DNA of 64,000 nucleotides from Porticoccaceae bacterium (GCA_029250825.1 JAQXEN010000044.1:62001-126000), one strand, 5' to 3'. Positions 34,624 through 43,635 are shown, counted from the stretch's first letter. Numbers and translations are program-made. Notes: generated from the sequence alone by a model not told the origin.

Positions 34624-35481
34624 ATGAGTAAAGCCCTTCAAACAATGGAGTGGATGGCACCCGGCGGAAACCTGAATGCGTACATTCAGGGAACTTCGAC
34701 CGTGCCCATTCTAACCCTTGATGAAGAGCGCGCACTCGGTGAGTCTCTCTATTATCAAGAAGATCTCGACGCTGCACGACGCATGGTTATGGCGCACCTG
34801 CGCTTTGTTGTGCATATAGCTCGCTCTTACAACGGCTATGGTCTGCCACTTGCGGATTTGATTCAGGAAGGCAATGTCGGCCTAATGAAAGCGGTAAGAC
34901 GATTCAATCCCGAGAAGGGAGTGCGTTTGGTGTCCTTCGCCGTGCACTGGATCAAGGCCGAGATTCACGAATTTATTCTGCGCAACTGGCGCATCGTTAA
35001 AATTGCTACCACCAAGGCCCAGCGCAAGTTGTTTTTTAATCTGCGCAGTGCCAAGAAGCAGCTGCAGTGGTTATCTGCGGATGAAGCTAAGGCCGTTGCA
35101 GAGGATCTGGGCGTTCAGGTTAAAGACGTGATGGAAATGGAAATGCGTCTCACCTCTAGGGACCCAGCGTTTGACGCCCCGGCCGGTGATGACGATGACA
35201 GCAGCAGCTTCCAAGCTCCGGTGTTCTTTCTCGAAGACAAGAGTATGGATCCGGCTGAGCTGGCTGAAAATGATGACTGGGAAGTGGACAACAGCACCCG
35301 CCTGGTCACAGCGGTAAAAGATCTCGATGATCGCAGCCGCGATATTATCCAGCGTCGCTGGTTAAATGATGCCAAGGCAACCCTGCACGAACTGGCTGCT
35401 GAATACGGTGTCTCCGCAGAGCGCATTCGTCAGCTCGAGAAAAACGCGATGAAGAAAGTTCGCGGATTAATGGAAGCCTAA
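34624..35481 (+). CDS. rpoH: Heat-shock sigma factor RpoH (sigma-32)
   Basis: RpoH directs RNA polymerase to heat-shock genes. The 285-residue product has region 2 ([38 protein letters not shown], core [16 protein letters not shown]), the RpoH box ([13 protein letters not shown]) and region 4 ([20 protein letters not shown]). The ATG at 34624 matches family starts ([10 protein letters not shown]); a longer frame begins at 34585. The leader may fold to regulate translation by temperature, but I could not show that. Confidence 0.97.
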   Translation: MSKALQTMEWMAPGGNLNAYIQGTSTVPILTLDEERALGESLYYQEDLDAARRMVMAHLRFVVHIARSYNGYGLPLADLIQEGNVGLMKAVRRFNPEKGVRLVSFAVHWIKAEIHEFILRNWRIVKIATTKAQRKLFFNLRSAKKQLQWLSADEAKAVAEDLGVQVKDVMEMEMRLTSRDPAFDAPAGDDDDSSSFQAPVFFLEDKSMDPAELAENDDWEVDNSTRLVTAVKDLDDRSRDIIQRRWLNDAKATLHELAAEYGVSAERIRQLEKNAMKKVRGLMEA

Positions 35482-35503
35482 CCCCACCTTACAAGAGACC
35501 GAG

Positions 35504-35525
35504 AGCCGCTTAGTGCGGCTTTTTT
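35504..35525 (+). terminator. Rho-independent terminator of rpoH
   Basis: AGCCGC and GCGGCT enclose a 5-base loop followed by six T residues. It ends only seven bases before the DUF423 gene start. Confidence 0.88.
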
Positions 35526-35531
35526 ATTGCT

Positions 35532-35900
35532 ATGGATAAACTACTCTGGATTCGACTAACGGCCCTCAGCGGCGCGATCGCTGTGATGTTGGGCGCCTTC
35601 GCTGCACACAGTATGAAAGATACACTGACCCCGCAGATGCTGGATATCTACCAAACCGCAGTGCTTTATCAGTTTATCCACACTCTGGCATTGCTCAGCG
35701 CGATTAACCTGCCCTTAAACGAGCGCTCCCTGCACTGGGCTGCGCGCAGCTTTATGCTTGGCATTGTGCTGTTCTGCGGTTCGCTGTATTTGATTGCGAT
35801 CTCCGGTATCAGTGTTCTTGGGGTTGTTACGCCCATAGGTGGCAGCGCATTTATCGTTGGTTGGTTATTACTCTTTACTGCAACCAACGCCGAGGAGTAA
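35532..35900 (+). CDS. DUF423 family membrane protein
   Basis: This 122-residue protein has four hydrophobic helices and the DUF423 pattern: [21 protein letters not shown] near the start and [12 protein letters not shown] at the end. The family (E. coli YgdD) has no agreed function. No ribosome site is visible before the ATG, because the rpoH terminator sits there. Its stop overlaps the trmB start (TAATGA), so the two are coupled. Confidence 0.9.
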   Translation: MDKLLWIRLTALSGAIAVMLGAFAAHSMKDTLTPQMLDIYQTAVLYQFIHTLALLSAINLPLNERSLHWAARSFMLGIVLFCGSLYLIAISGISVLGVVTPIGGSAFIVGWLLLFTATNAEE

Positions 35901-36724
35901 TGAACATTAATAAAGAAGACCTTCAGGACCAGTCTGGCTCTGATCCCAAATCTAAGAGTGGCCATGAGACCGACGCTGAGAGCCGAAGCGCCGATAGCAA
36001 TAGTCCCGGGCGCGGCTATGAGCAGAGTTCTGACTTCAGACCCGAGTATCGCAAAAAAGCGATTCGCAGTTACGTGCTGCGTGCCGGCCGTATGACTGAA
36101 GGGCAGCGCAATGCTTTTAGCAGCGGTTGGTCTTTCTACGGCTTAAAGCTTGATGATGGCATGATTGACGCCGAAGCTATTTTTGGCCGCAAGGCGCCGT
36201 TAATTGTAGAGATTGGTTTTGGCATGGGTGACTCTCTGTTGCAGATGGCCAGCGCCGCACCAGAGCAAGATTTTATTGGCATCGAAGTGCACCCCCCAGG
36301 AGTGGGTCGCTTGATTGCCAGTGCCGAAGAGCAGCAAATCAAAAATCTGCGGGTCTATCTTGCCGATGCCACGGATGTGCTCAATGAATGTATTCCCACA
36401 GGCTGCCTGCATCGCTTGCAACTCTATTTTCCTGACCCCTGGCACAAGAAAAAGCACAATAAACGCCGTATTGTGCAGCCACAATTTGTTCAGTTGATTC
36501 GCGATAAACTTGAGACTGGCGGTGTTCTGCATATGGCCACCGACTGGCAGCACTATGCGGAGCAGATGCTCGAAGTGCTGGATATGGCCCCAGGCTTTAA
36601 AAACACTGTGGGCCAACAGCAATATTCGCCGCGTCCAGACTATCGACCCCTGACCAAGTTTGAGAAGCGCGGTGAGCGTCTCGGTCACGGAGTTTGGGAT
36701 CTGCTGTATCAAAAGCTAGACTAG
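35900..36724 (+). CDS. trmB: tRNA (guanine46-N7)-methyltransferase TrmB
   Basis: TrmB makes m7G46 in tRNA. The SAM-binding motif [26 protein letters not shown] and the catalytic [16 protein letters not shown] are clear. The protein is 274 residues, longer than the usual 230-240, because of a charged, serine-rich N-terminal extension of about 45 residues. The ATG overlaps the DUF423 stop. If a later start is used, the extension would be absent, but no better ribosome site is seen. Confidence 0.96.
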   Translation: MNINKEDLQDQSGSDPKSKSGHETDAESRSADSNSPGRGYEQSSDFRPEYRKKAIRSYVLRAGRMTEGQRNAFSSGWSFYGLKLDDGMIDAEAIFGRKAPLIVEIGFGMGDSLLQMASAAPEQDFIGIEVHPPGVGRLIASAEEQQIKNLRVYLADATDVLNECIPTGCLHRLQLYFPDPWHKKKHNKRRIVQPQFVQLIRDKLETGGVLHMATDWQHYAEQMLEVLDMAPGFKNTVGQQQYSPRPDYRPLTKFEKRGERLGHGVWDLLYQKLD

Positions 36725-36878
36725 CGCCTTTGTCTGCTAGGGCTGATGGCGCAGTTTCTGTTCGCCATACCCAACTCAGTCGAAGAGCGCGCAGAAATAA
36801 ACTAAACTTGAGCCAAACAATATTCCAGCTATATTTTATAGAGCTAATCCACTGCTAATAAAAGGAAGGCAAACCAAC

Positions 36879-37616
36879 ATGAAAAAAATCGTATTCGTCG
36901 CACTGTTATTTGGTCTCGCAGCCTGTGATTCTAAGACTTCAGAAACATCCATCGAGGTGGCAACTGCTGCCAGCTTGGACAGCCACAGCCAGCGCATCAG
37001 CTATTTAATGGGTATGGATAATGGCAAGAATATTCGTGGAATCGGTCTAGAGATTGATGCTCAAGCGTTTAACCAGGGCTTTACAGACGGCCTCGATGAG
37101 AAGCCATCAGTACTGACCGAGGAGCAGATCGCCGAAACCATTGCGCGTTTTGAAACTGAGATGACCGCTAAGCGCGATGAGATGCAGAAGGCAGAGCAAC
37201 AGGCAATGGCTATACAGTCCGAAGGCAATGTTAAAGAGGGTGCTGACTTTCTTGCTGCCAATGGCGTCAAAGAAGGCGTGACTACAACCGACAGTGGCCT
37301 GCAGTATAAGGTTATCACCGCCGGTACTGGCGCAGTTCCCACAGCCGACAGCACCGTTGAAGTGCACTACGCCGGCCGCCTGTTGGATGGCACTGAATTT
37401 GATAGCTCAGTTAAGCGCGGCGTGCCAGCACAGTTTGGTGTCACGCAGGTGATTCCCGGTTGGACTGAAGCACTGCAGTTGATGCCTGAAGGTTCAAAGT
37501 GGGAACTCTATATTCCTGCTGAGCTGGCATATGGTCCCGGCGGTGCTGGCCCCATAGGTCCCAATTCCGTTCTGGTTTTTGAAGTGGAATTGCTGGATGC
37601 CAATATTGGTAGCTAA
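36879..37616 (+). CDS. FKBP-type peptidyl-prolyl isomerase lipoprotein
   Basis: A 245-residue isomerase of the FklB/FkpA/Mip group. The signal peptide ends in the lipobox LAAC near residue 16, so it should be a periplasm-facing lipoprotein. Residues 35-125 form the helical dimerisation domain (QRISYLMGMDNGKNIR). The C-terminal FKBP domain holds VEVHYAGRLLDGTEFDSS, VIPGWTEALQLMPEGSKW and AYG, which carry the active-site residues. AAAGGAAGG lies upstream, a good ribosome site. A shared terminator follows. Confidence 0.94.
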   Translation: MKKIVFVALLFGLAACDSKTSETSIEVATAASLDSHSQRISYLMGMDNGKNIRGIGLEIDAQAFNQGFTDGLDEKPSVLTEEQIAETIARFETEMTAKRDEMQKAEQQAMAIQSEGNVKEGADFLAANGVKEGVTTTDSGLQYKVITAGTGAVPTADSTVEVHYAGRLLDGTEFDSSVKRGVPAQFGVTQVIPGWTEALQLMPEGSKWELYIPAELAYGPGGAGPIGPNSVLVFEVELLDANIGS

Positions 37617-37674
37617 GGAAATCTGCTAAAGCAGCCTGTTAAACCAGACCGCTAAAAGTAGCCTCAGCAGAAAC

Positions 37675-37706
37675 AAAAAAGCCCCGATTTATCGGGGCTT
37701 TTTTTG
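37675..37706. terminator. Bidirectional terminator between the FKBP gene and rsd
   Basis: GCCCCGAT and ATCGGGGC form a strong stem with a two-base gap, flanked by an A run on the left and a T run on the right. It can end transcription from both convergent genes. Confidence 0.92.
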
Positions 37707-37729
37707 TACTGTTAAAGCTAAGCAGACTC

Positions 37730-38218
37730 TTATGCCGATGCAGAACTACTATTTTGCAGCTGTTCAAGGTGAGCATTGTGCAGCACCTCAATCATCTTAT
37801 CTTCCGATTCAAAGCGCTGTTCAAGCACCTCTCCAATCAACGACAGATCTTCCGCCAAGGAGTCGAGATCATCAGTTTCAAGATACTTGTCATTGAAGTC
37901 TAAGACCGACTCGGTGGAGGGCTGGATCTTGTCTACAAGGTCCGCACCCGCCTTTAAGCCAGCGCTGTCGCTAAAGGCTTTCGCTTCTTTAGCCAGCTGC
38001 TCATAGACCTCAAAGTGACCCACCGACACATAGTCGACCATCACTTCGCAGAAACTCTGCAGCTTGTCCCCATGACCGCGATTGGCACTATCGAAGTCAT
38101 GGATTTCACTCAGGTCACAGTACTTGACCAACAGTTCCCGGCGCTCTTCCAGCCAGCGGTCAACGATGTCGCTAACACCGCCCCAAAGATCTTTTAATCG
38201 CGTTAAATCATTCAACAT
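37730..38218 (-). CDS. rsd: Sigma-70 regulator Rsd/AlgQ
   Basis: A 162-residue helical protein of the Rsd/AlgQ family, which binds the housekeeping sigma factor and lowers its activity in stationary phase. Conserved pieces are WGGVSDIVDRWLEERRELLVKYCDL near the N-terminus (core DRWLEERRELL), MVDYVSVGHFEVYEQL in the middle and IGEVLEQRFESEDKMIEVL at the end. Pseudomonas AlgQ matches best by eye. It is a single gene convergent with the FKBP gene. Confidence 0.9.
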   Translation of the reverse strand: MLNDLTRLKDLWGGVSDIVDRWLEERRELLVKYCDLSEIHDFDSANRGHGDKLQSFCEVMVDYVSVGHFEVYEQLAKEAKAFSDSAGLKAGADLVDKIQPSTESVLDFNDKYLETDDLDSLAEDLSLIGEVLEQRFESEDKMIEVLHNAHLEQLQNSSSASA

Positions 38219-38286
38219 GCCTTGGTAACCTCATCACTCCCTAATGGACTGACAGTTTACTTTGTTTTGTGTCGAACAATAAATAC

Positions 38287-39006
38287 TCAAATGACAAAAA
38301 GGCCAATTGATGCTGGCAGAATAATCGCCGTCAAGATTCCATTGATACCCATTCCCAAGGTGGCAAAGGCACCGCAGCGGGAGCTGGACTCGAAGGCTTT
38401 GGCCGTACCAATGGCGTGGGCAGTCACTCCGAGCACTAGGCCCTGCCAGCGTTCATCCTCTAGCCCAGTCAAACGAAAAAGGCTTTTGGCTACAATAATG
38501 CCTACCAATCCGGTGACCATTGTTGCCACTGCTAACAGCCCGGTGAGTCCGCCGATCTGTTGCACTATGCTCAAGGCAATCGGCGAGGTGACCGACTTAG
38601 CCGCCAGAGACAGCATAATAATGTCGCTGAGGCCAAATAACTTAACCAGCAGCAGGGTACTGAGAGTGGCAAACAGACCGCCCAGTAACAATGCCAACGA
38701 GAGCGGCTTGAACAGCGCTGGAAGCTGACGCATCTGCTGTGAAAGAGGCACCGCCAACGCCACTGTTGCAGGACCCAGCAGCCAGTTTAAAAGGCCATTG
38801 CCGGCGTTATAAGAGGCAAAATCTAGATCAATAATCTCCATGGTCAGGTAGATTAGTGGTGTGGCGATCATTAATGGATGTAAAAGAGAAGCCCGCCCCG
38901 AGCGATTATAGGTCCACCAGCCAATGGCAAAGCCTGTCAGGGTCAGCAATACTGGCCAAGAGGTTCCGCTGACCAGCTGCCACTGCTGCAAAATAGTCTC
39001 AGTCAT
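38287..39006 (-). CDS. lrgB: LrgB/CidB family membrane protein
   Basis: A 239-residue integral membrane protein of the CidB/LrgB family. Family motifs are LLGPATVALAVPLSQQ and the end part AHAIGTAKAFE...GAFATLGMGINGI. In some bacteria CidAB/LrgAB affect murein hydrolase activity or pyruvate and small-molecule export; the role here is unknown. The ATG at 39006 overlaps the lrgA stop by 8 bases; a GTG at 39015 is also possible. It is the last gene of dsbB-lrgA-lrgB. Confidence 0.9.
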   Translation of the reverse strand: MTETILQQWQLVSGTSWPVLLTLTGFAIGWWTYNRSGRASLLHPLMIATPLIYLTMEIIDLDFASYNAGNGLLNWLLGPATVALAVPLSQQMRQLPALFKPLSLALLLGGLFATLSTLLLVKLFGLSDIIMLSLAAKSVTSPIALSIVQQIGGLTGLLAVATMVTGLVGIIVAKSLFRLTGLEDERWQGLVLGVTAHAIGTAKAFESSSRCGAFATLGMGINGILTAIILPASIGLFVI

Positions 39007-39349
39007 CAGCGCCACGCAGTGCTTTGATAATCCGCGCCATAAACCACTGGGCCAGCACTGTGGACAAAATAAGCACGGCTAGAATCTGTGGCAATTTATC
39101 AAGGATTTCTGGCCCAAGAAAAAACGCCCCAGTGGTAACCGGCACAAAAAGCAGGGCTATATAACGGATAAGCTGGCTGCTTGCTGTTTCCAGCCAAGGC
39201 AGCAGAGATTGATTGAGGGTCAGGACGATCAATAACAGAATCATACCCAGCAGCTGACCGGGAATGTTCAGAGCCAATAACCTTACCGCTGATTCTCCGA
39301 GCCACTGAAAAACCACCAGAATAAGCAGACCCGCAAGCAGCTTCGTCAT
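38999..39349 (-). CDS. lrgA: LrgA/CidA family holin-like protein
   Basis: A 116-residue protein with four predicted helices and the CidA/LrgA motif NIPGQLLGMILLLIVLTLN followed by PVTTGAFFLGPEIL. Such proteins pair with LrgB, encoded next. The ATG at 39349 overlaps the dsbB stop (ATGA). A longer frame to 39439 lies inside dsbB and is rejected. Coupling to dsbB is an uncommon arrangement. Confidence 0.9.
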   Translation of the reverse strand: MTKLLAGLLILVVFQWLGESAVRLLALNIPGQLLGMILLLIVLTLNQSLLPWLETASSQLIRYIALLFVPVTTGAFFLGPEILDKLPQILAVLILSTVLAQWFMARIIKALRGADD

Positions 39350-39837
39350 TTGCGCAGCAGTTGGAAAAGCGCCACTCCAGCGAGACCGATAAAGCTCACC
39401 AACACCCAGCCGGGCATGCTGATGCCGAGCAGTTGCCACTGCACCTCGGCGCAGTTGCCGTCGCCGCGCAGCAGCATACTGATCGCCTCGGAGGCTGAAA
39501 AGGCATCGAACAGATAGTCCACGGGAGGACCGCAGGCGGGCACCTGATCTTCTGGCAGGCCCTGCAACCAGAGCTGCTTAATGGAAAAAAAGCTGCCGCC
39601 AAACGCCGCCAAGGTTGCCAGTGCAGCATAGATTTTCTGACCCTTAGGGGCTGGGTTATGTAATCCGGCCAGCAGAAAAATCACCCCTACCGCGATCACA
39701 AACACACGCTGGGTAATACACAGATAGCAGGGCTCAAGGCCGAGATGATTCTGAAAGTAGAGGATAGCAATGGCGATAAGCCCGCCACAGGCCGCCGCCA
39801 CAGATAGGTTGATAATACGATTACTTGGCAGGTTCAC
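39346..39837 (-). CDS. dsbB: Disulfide bond formation protein DsbB
   Basis: DsbB reoxidises DsbA and passes electrons to quinone. The 163-residue protein has four membrane helices. The first cysteine pair is CYLC at 37-40, the second C102 and C129 (VPACGPP and GDGNCAEV). All four catalytic cysteines are present and the quinone-proximal arginine follows (CITQRV). It opens the dsbB-lrgA-lrgB set; no dsbA gene is near. Confidence 0.95.
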   Translation of the reverse strand: MNLPSNRIINLSVAAACGGLIAIAILYFQNHLGLEPCYLCITQRVFVIAVGVIFLLAGLHNPAPKGQKIYAALATLAAFGGSFFSIKQLWLQGLPEDQVPACGPPVDYLFDAFSASEAISMLLRGDGNCAEVQWQLLGISMPGWVLVSFIGLAGVALFQLLRK

Positions 39838-39870
39838 AGTTTGCTCCCCGATTACAGGTGGGCTAAAAAA

Positions 39871-41466
39871 TTAAGAGGTTACAGGACTTTCGATCTCTCG
39901 ATTAGAGTAGTACTCGGCTAAAAATTCATCGAAAGAGAGACTGTCCGCGGCTTCAATCTGTTGCTGCTTGAGCTGTGACTCGGCGGCCAGACAGCGATAT
40001 TTCTCCACTGCCTCGGGGCTCAGCTGCTTGCTGCGAAAATAGTCGCGATGCTCCTGAGCCTTGCGCATCGCCATGCGATAGTAGGTCTCATTATTATCGG
40101 TCATTTCAGTTAACAGCTGGGCCGCGGGGGTCAAGCTATTGTTCTGTAAGCGCGCCTCCATAGTCGCAGCCACAGCGCAGTAATCAGTGCTGCTGTTGGC
40201 TTTATCGAGCATCTCAGCAACTGGCTGTAGCTCGGCCAGCAGTGACAGGCCCCATTCCACTAGATTGCGCTCTTTGTCGCCATCCACCAGTTGCAGGTCG
40301 GGATCGCGACCACGTGCCACCGTGCGGCGCTGATTTTCAGTAATTTGGTGATACTCAGCAGTGTTGGTGCGCGGACTCTCTTTAAGCAGACAAAAGAGCA
40401 AAAAGGTATCCAAAAATTGGCTGGTTTGTTTATCGATACCGTTGGGCAGTAGGGGGTTTAAATCGATACAGCGCACTTCGATATATTCGACGCCATGAAT
40501 TTCCAGAGCTTCCAAGGGCGTCTCACCTTCAGCCGCGGTTCGCTTAGGTCGAATGGGGCTGTAAAACTCATTTTCAATCTGCAGCAGGTTGGTTGTCAGC
40601 TGCTGATAGTTACCCTGAACGTCTTTTAAGCCGATCTCTTCGTAGGGCGGGTAAGGGGTTTCCAGTGCACTTTTAAGCGTGCGGCTGTACTGGCCAATAT
40701 CGTTATAACAGACCACTAGGGAACTCTGAGCATCACTCTGATAACCGAGATTACCCATGCGCAGTGAGGTGGCATAGGGCATATGGAGGCTGTGGCTGTC
40801 AGTGCCCAGGGGCACCAGATGGTGCTCGCGGCCGCGGACAAAGCTGGCACAGACCGCGGGTGCCGCACCCAACAGATATAGCAGCAGCCAGAAGTAACGT
40901 CTGAAATTGCGGATCAGGGCAAAATAACCATCGGTCTTAAAATCTTTTAGAGACTGCTGGCTGTTTTCCTGACTGTGCAGCTGTTGCCAGAGTTCTTCTG
41001 GCACTGAGAAGTTGTAGTGAATCCCGGCAATGGTCTGCATCAGGCGGCCATAGCGATGGCCGAGACCGAGACGGTAGACGGTTTTCATCTTGCCGTTATT
41101 GGAGCTGCCGTATTGGCCCACTGGAATGCTGCTATCGTCCCCCAGCTGACAGGGCATGCTGCTGACCCAGAGTAGCTCTTCGCCTATATGTTGATAGGTG
41201 TAGCTATGGATCTCTTCGAGCTCATTGAGCACCTCATCAATCGATGCCGAGGGTGCGGTAATAAATTCCAATAGCGCTTCGGAGTAGTCGGTGGTGATCG
41301 ACGGATGTGTCATGGCACTGCCCAGCTCCGAGGGGTGCGGCGTAGCCGCCATACGACCGGAAGCCTCTACCCTAAGACTCTCTTTTTCGATACCGCGGAC
41401 AATATTCTTCAGTGCCGAAAGATTATTCTCATGGGCCAGTGCTGTAAGACGGGTTTGAAGTGACAA
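39871..41466 (-). CDS. gshA: Glutamate-cysteine ligase GshA
   Basis: GshA performs the first step of glutathione synthesis. The 531-residue protein follows the gammaproteobacterial type: RGIEKESLRVEASGRMA near residue 25, ITTDYSEALLEFIT, GLGHRYGRLMQTIAGIHYNFS and YIEVRCIDLNPLLPNGI. The start is read as TTG at 41466 because AGGAG lies 7 bases before it; the ATG at 41470 is out of frame. It sits near a glutathione S-transferase and a small unknown gene upstream. Confidence 0.95.
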   Translation of the reverse strand: MSLQTRLTALAHENNLSALKNIVRGIEKESLRVEASGRMAATPHPSELGSAMTHPSITTDYSEALLEFITAPSASIDEVLNELEEIHSYTYQHIGEELLWVSSMPCQLGDDSSIPVGQYGSSNNGKMKTVYRLGLGHRYGRLMQTIAGIHYNFSVPEELWQQLHSQENSQQSLKDFKTDGYFALIRNFRRYFWLLLYLLGAAPAVCASFVRGREHHLVPLGTDSHSLHMPYATSLRMGNLGYQSDAQSSLVVCYNDIGQYSRTLKSALETPYPPYEEIGLKDVQGNYQQLTTNLLQIENEFYSPIRPKRTAAEGETPLEALEIHGVEYIEVRCIDLNPLLPNGIDKQTSQFLDTFLLFCLLKESPRTNTAEYHQITENQRRTVARGRDPDLQLVDGDKERNLVEWGLSLLAELQPVAEMLDKANSSTDYCAVAATMEARLQNNSLTPAAQLLTEMTDNNETYYRMAMRKAQEHRDYFRSKQLSPEAVEKYRCLAAESQLKQQQIEAADSLSFDEFLAEYYSNREIESPVTS

Positions 41467-41480
41467 GCATATGCTCCTAG

Positions 41481-41753
41481 TTAGGCGGCGCCAACTTGAA
41501 CTGTATCGGGCGCCGCGTTGGATGCTATAACTGTAGCATCTGCTAGAAGTGCCGGTCGGCCCTTTTTATCGGCGTCACATTGAATAATTTGGGCGCGCAA
41601 ATTGATATCTTTGGCGTTTAATTCAATCAACTGATTGAGCGCTATATCGCGATGCGGAGCGCTGAAAAGCAGGTTGGCATTAGCGCCATCGAGCCAGCTA
41701 AGATCTTTACCCAATAGACTTCCATCATGACTTTTTATTATGAAAATTTTCAT
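41481..41753 (-). CDS. Small protein of unknown function upstream of gshA
   Basis: I do not recognise this 90-residue product. It is soluble, with a beta-alpha start (MKIFIIKSHDGSLLGKDLSW), one cysteine near residue 59 and an alanine-rich tail. It ends 14 bases before the gshA start on the same strand, so co-transcription with gshA is likely. Codon use is like the neighbours and an ATG start is clear, so a real gene is probable. Confidence 0.65.
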   Translation of the reverse strand: MKIFIIKSHDGSLLGKDLSWLDGANANLLFSAPHRDIALNQLIELNAKDINLRAQIIQCDADKKGRPALLADATVIASNAAPDTVQVGAA

Positions 41754-41827
41754 GCCAAATCCGTGACAGTTAGAATAATTTGCGCCACAGTGTAACGTAT
41801 GTAGCTAAAGGATAAAAAGGCCAAACT

Positions 41828-42412
41828 ATGAATAAAACCGCACTTGTTCCCATCGCTGAGGGCAGCGAAGAAATTGAGCTAATAACCATTGTTGACGTGC
41901 TCCGCAGAGCCGGGGTTGAGGTCACAGTGGCGAGCGCCAACCGCGACCAAAATCTGCAGATTACAGCCTCCAGAGGAATAAAAATCACTGCCGATATGAT
42001 GTTAGATGACTGCGCCAAAATTCACTATGACTTGATCGTCGTACCCGGTGGACTGCCGGGTGCTGAACATCTTGCGGAACACCCAGTACTGGATCTTATG
42101 CTGCGAGATCAAGCGGAGCAGGGAAAACTGTTCGGGGCAATCTGCGCGGCGCCAGCTCTGGTGTTGGCCTCGAAAGGATTGTTACTGGATAAAATCGCCA
42201 CCTGCTACCCAAGTTTTCAGCAAACATTGGAAGCCAAAGAAGTGGACAGTGCCGCGCGGGTGGTTGTGGATGGCAACTGCATCACCAGTCAGGGACCGGG
42301 CACGGCACTGGACTTTGCCCTGGAGTTGGTGGAGCAGCTCTGCGGCCTGGTCAAGCGGGAAGAAGTGGGTGCACCTATGGTACTGACCACCACGCCGACC
42401 GCTTATTATTAA
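41828..42412 (+). CDS. yajL: DJ-1/PfpI family protein, YajL-like
   Basis: A 194-residue protein of the DJ-1 superfamily. The nucleophilic cysteine is C106 in AICAAPALV, with the glutamate in EGSEEIE near residue 15, as in YajL and human DJ-1. These proteins protect against oxidative and glyoxal damage, although the deglycase activity is disputed. It is transcribed away from the gshA gene and converges with the gst gene. Confidence 0.92.
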   Translation: MNKTALVPIAEGSEEIELITIVDVLRRAGVEVTVASANRDQNLQITASRGIKITADMMLDDCAKIHYDLIVVPGGLPGAEHLAEHPVLDLMLRDQAEQGKLFGAICAAPALVLASKGLLLDKIATCYPSFQQTLEAKEVDSAARVVVDGNCITSQGPGTALDFALELVEQLCGLVKREEVGAPMVLTTTPTAYY

Positions 42413-42430
42413 GTGAGTTTCTTTCAGAGG

Positions 42431-43114
42431 CTAAGAGTTTCGCTTGATTAACCGGGATAGGTGCGAATCTTTATCTTTTAGAAAGCTGAGAAGCAGTGCG
42501 TTATAGTCTTTGGTGACAGCGGCTTTAACAGACTCACGTTGAGACAGTGCCCTACGCCAACTCAATACTTTGGGGAAGCTGTGGAGAATTGCAAAGTCAC
42601 TTATTTGGTCAAAGACATCGAAGTAGCGGAAAACAGGTGCGAATACAGCATCGACCAATGAAAAATTAATGCCCTCAAAGTAAGTCCCTTCGCCTAGCCT
42701 TGATTCAACCCGCTGAAATTTACCCCTAATTACAGCGACTTGCTGATTGAACATCTCTGTATCTGATGCATAGTAAAAGCGCCCTATATCATTGAGAATT
42801 GATGACCCATATTCAATCCATGAACGATGCTCGGCACGTTGCAATGCCTCTTGAGGGTGTAGTGATGACGCTTGACTATCTTCGAGATATTCAAGAATGG
42901 CAATAGATTCAAACAAAGCAGTTTTCTGACCGTCATTTTCAACTTGAAGCACCGGAACTTTACCCAATGGCGACAGAGCATTAAACCAAGCCGGCTTGTT
43001 GCTGAGATCAACATATACCCTATCGAAAGCCACCTTCTTTTCAATAAGAGAAATAGCTGCCCTTTGAACATAGGGGCACAATGAGTGGCTGACAAGGGTC
43101 AGTGATGCAGTCAT
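42431..43114 (-). CDS. Glutathione S-transferase family protein
   Basis: A 227-residue GST. The N-terminal thioredoxin-like domain has SHSLCPYVQRAAISLIEKK with a cysteine at the active site (CPYVQR), then GKVPVLQV and FESIAILEYLE, which bind glutathione. The C-terminal helical domain follows. The cysteine motif suggests an omega- or beta-like or glutaredoxin-like GST. Its start overlaps the doxX stop, so both belong to one operon opposite marR. Confidence 0.9.
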   Translation of the reverse strand: MTASLTLVSHSLCPYVQRAAISLIEKKVAFDRVYVDLSNKPAWFNALSPLGKVPVLQVENDGQKTALFESIAILEYLEDSQASSLHPQEALQRAEHRSWIEYGSSILNDIGRFYYASDTEMFNQQVAVIRGKFQRVESRLGEGTYFEGINFSLVDAVFAPVFRYFDVFDQISDFAILHSFPKVLSWRRALSQRESVKAAVTKDYNALLLSFLKDKDSHLSRLIKRNS

Positions 43115-43542
43115 GGCTGCTTCCTTCTAGGAGGGACAAAACCCTTTGATCGGCTGAGGACATAACGACCGTCACCAAGTGCAAACTGGCATAAAGCGAG
43201 CAGCGTTAGATACAGTGGATATTCCCAGCCACCGTTCTCATACCCAAACATCCAGCCATTGCCCCAATGTGCCCATGTCGCGCCAGCCAGTACTGGAGTT
43301 AGTGCTATGGCTACCCAGCGAGCCTGCAGTCCCAATATGAGCATTATTCCCCCTGCGGCTTCAAGGGCAAAAGTTAAATAGGCAAAAGAGGCTGGTAGGC
43401 CGAGGGACTCAAAAAACTGCGCTGTCCCGGGCAAGGTAAAAACAATCAGTTTTAGATATAGGGAATGGGCAATGAACATAGTGCCAAGTGCAATACGTAA
43501 AACAGTGACCGCTATCGGCGAGTACTTATCTTCAATCAACAT
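43111..43542 (-). CDS. DoxX family membrane protein
   Basis: A 143-residue protein with four membrane helices and the DoxX pattern: VLRIALGTMFIAHSLYLK, FALEAAGGIMLILGLQ and GWMFGYENGGWEYPLYL. DoxX proteins are quinone-linked or redox-stress membrane proteins of ill-defined activity. The ATG at 43542 has GGAG six bases upstream; a start four codons earlier is less likely. It forms an operon with the GST gene, under a promoter overlapped by a MarR-type operator. Confidence 0.88.
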   Translation of the reverse strand: MLIEDKYSPIAVTVLRIALGTMFIAHSLYLKLIVFTLPGTAQFFESLGLPASFAYLTFALEAAGGIMLILGLQARWVAIALTPVLAGATWAHWGNGWMFGYENGGWEYPLYLTLLALCQFALGDGRYVLSRSKGFVPPRRKQP

Positions 43543-43569
43543 AGCTCTCTCCAAAATGTATTTTCATTT

Positions 43570-43598
43570 AATGTAGATGCAGATACATGGACTGTCAA
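43570..43598 (-). promoter_or_regulatory. Sigma-70 promoter of doxX-gst
   Basis: Minus strand: TTGACA, a 17-base spacer and TACATT. The -35 is perfect. The spacer and -10 contain the imperfect palindrome TGTATCTGCATCTACA, placing an operator on the promoter. Confidence 0.75.
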
Positions 43599-43614
43599 TG
43601 TAGATGCAACTGCA
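43572..43614. promoter_or_regulatory. Candidate MarR operator (two copies)
   Basis: TGTAGATGCA occurs at 43572 and again at 43599, a 27-base interval. The first copy lies in a 16-base imperfect palindrome (12 of 16 positions symmetric). Both lie between the divergent doxX and marR genes, as expected for a MarR autoregulator. Confidence 0.65.
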
Positions 43615-43635
43615 ACTATCTGCTATGTTCAAGGT

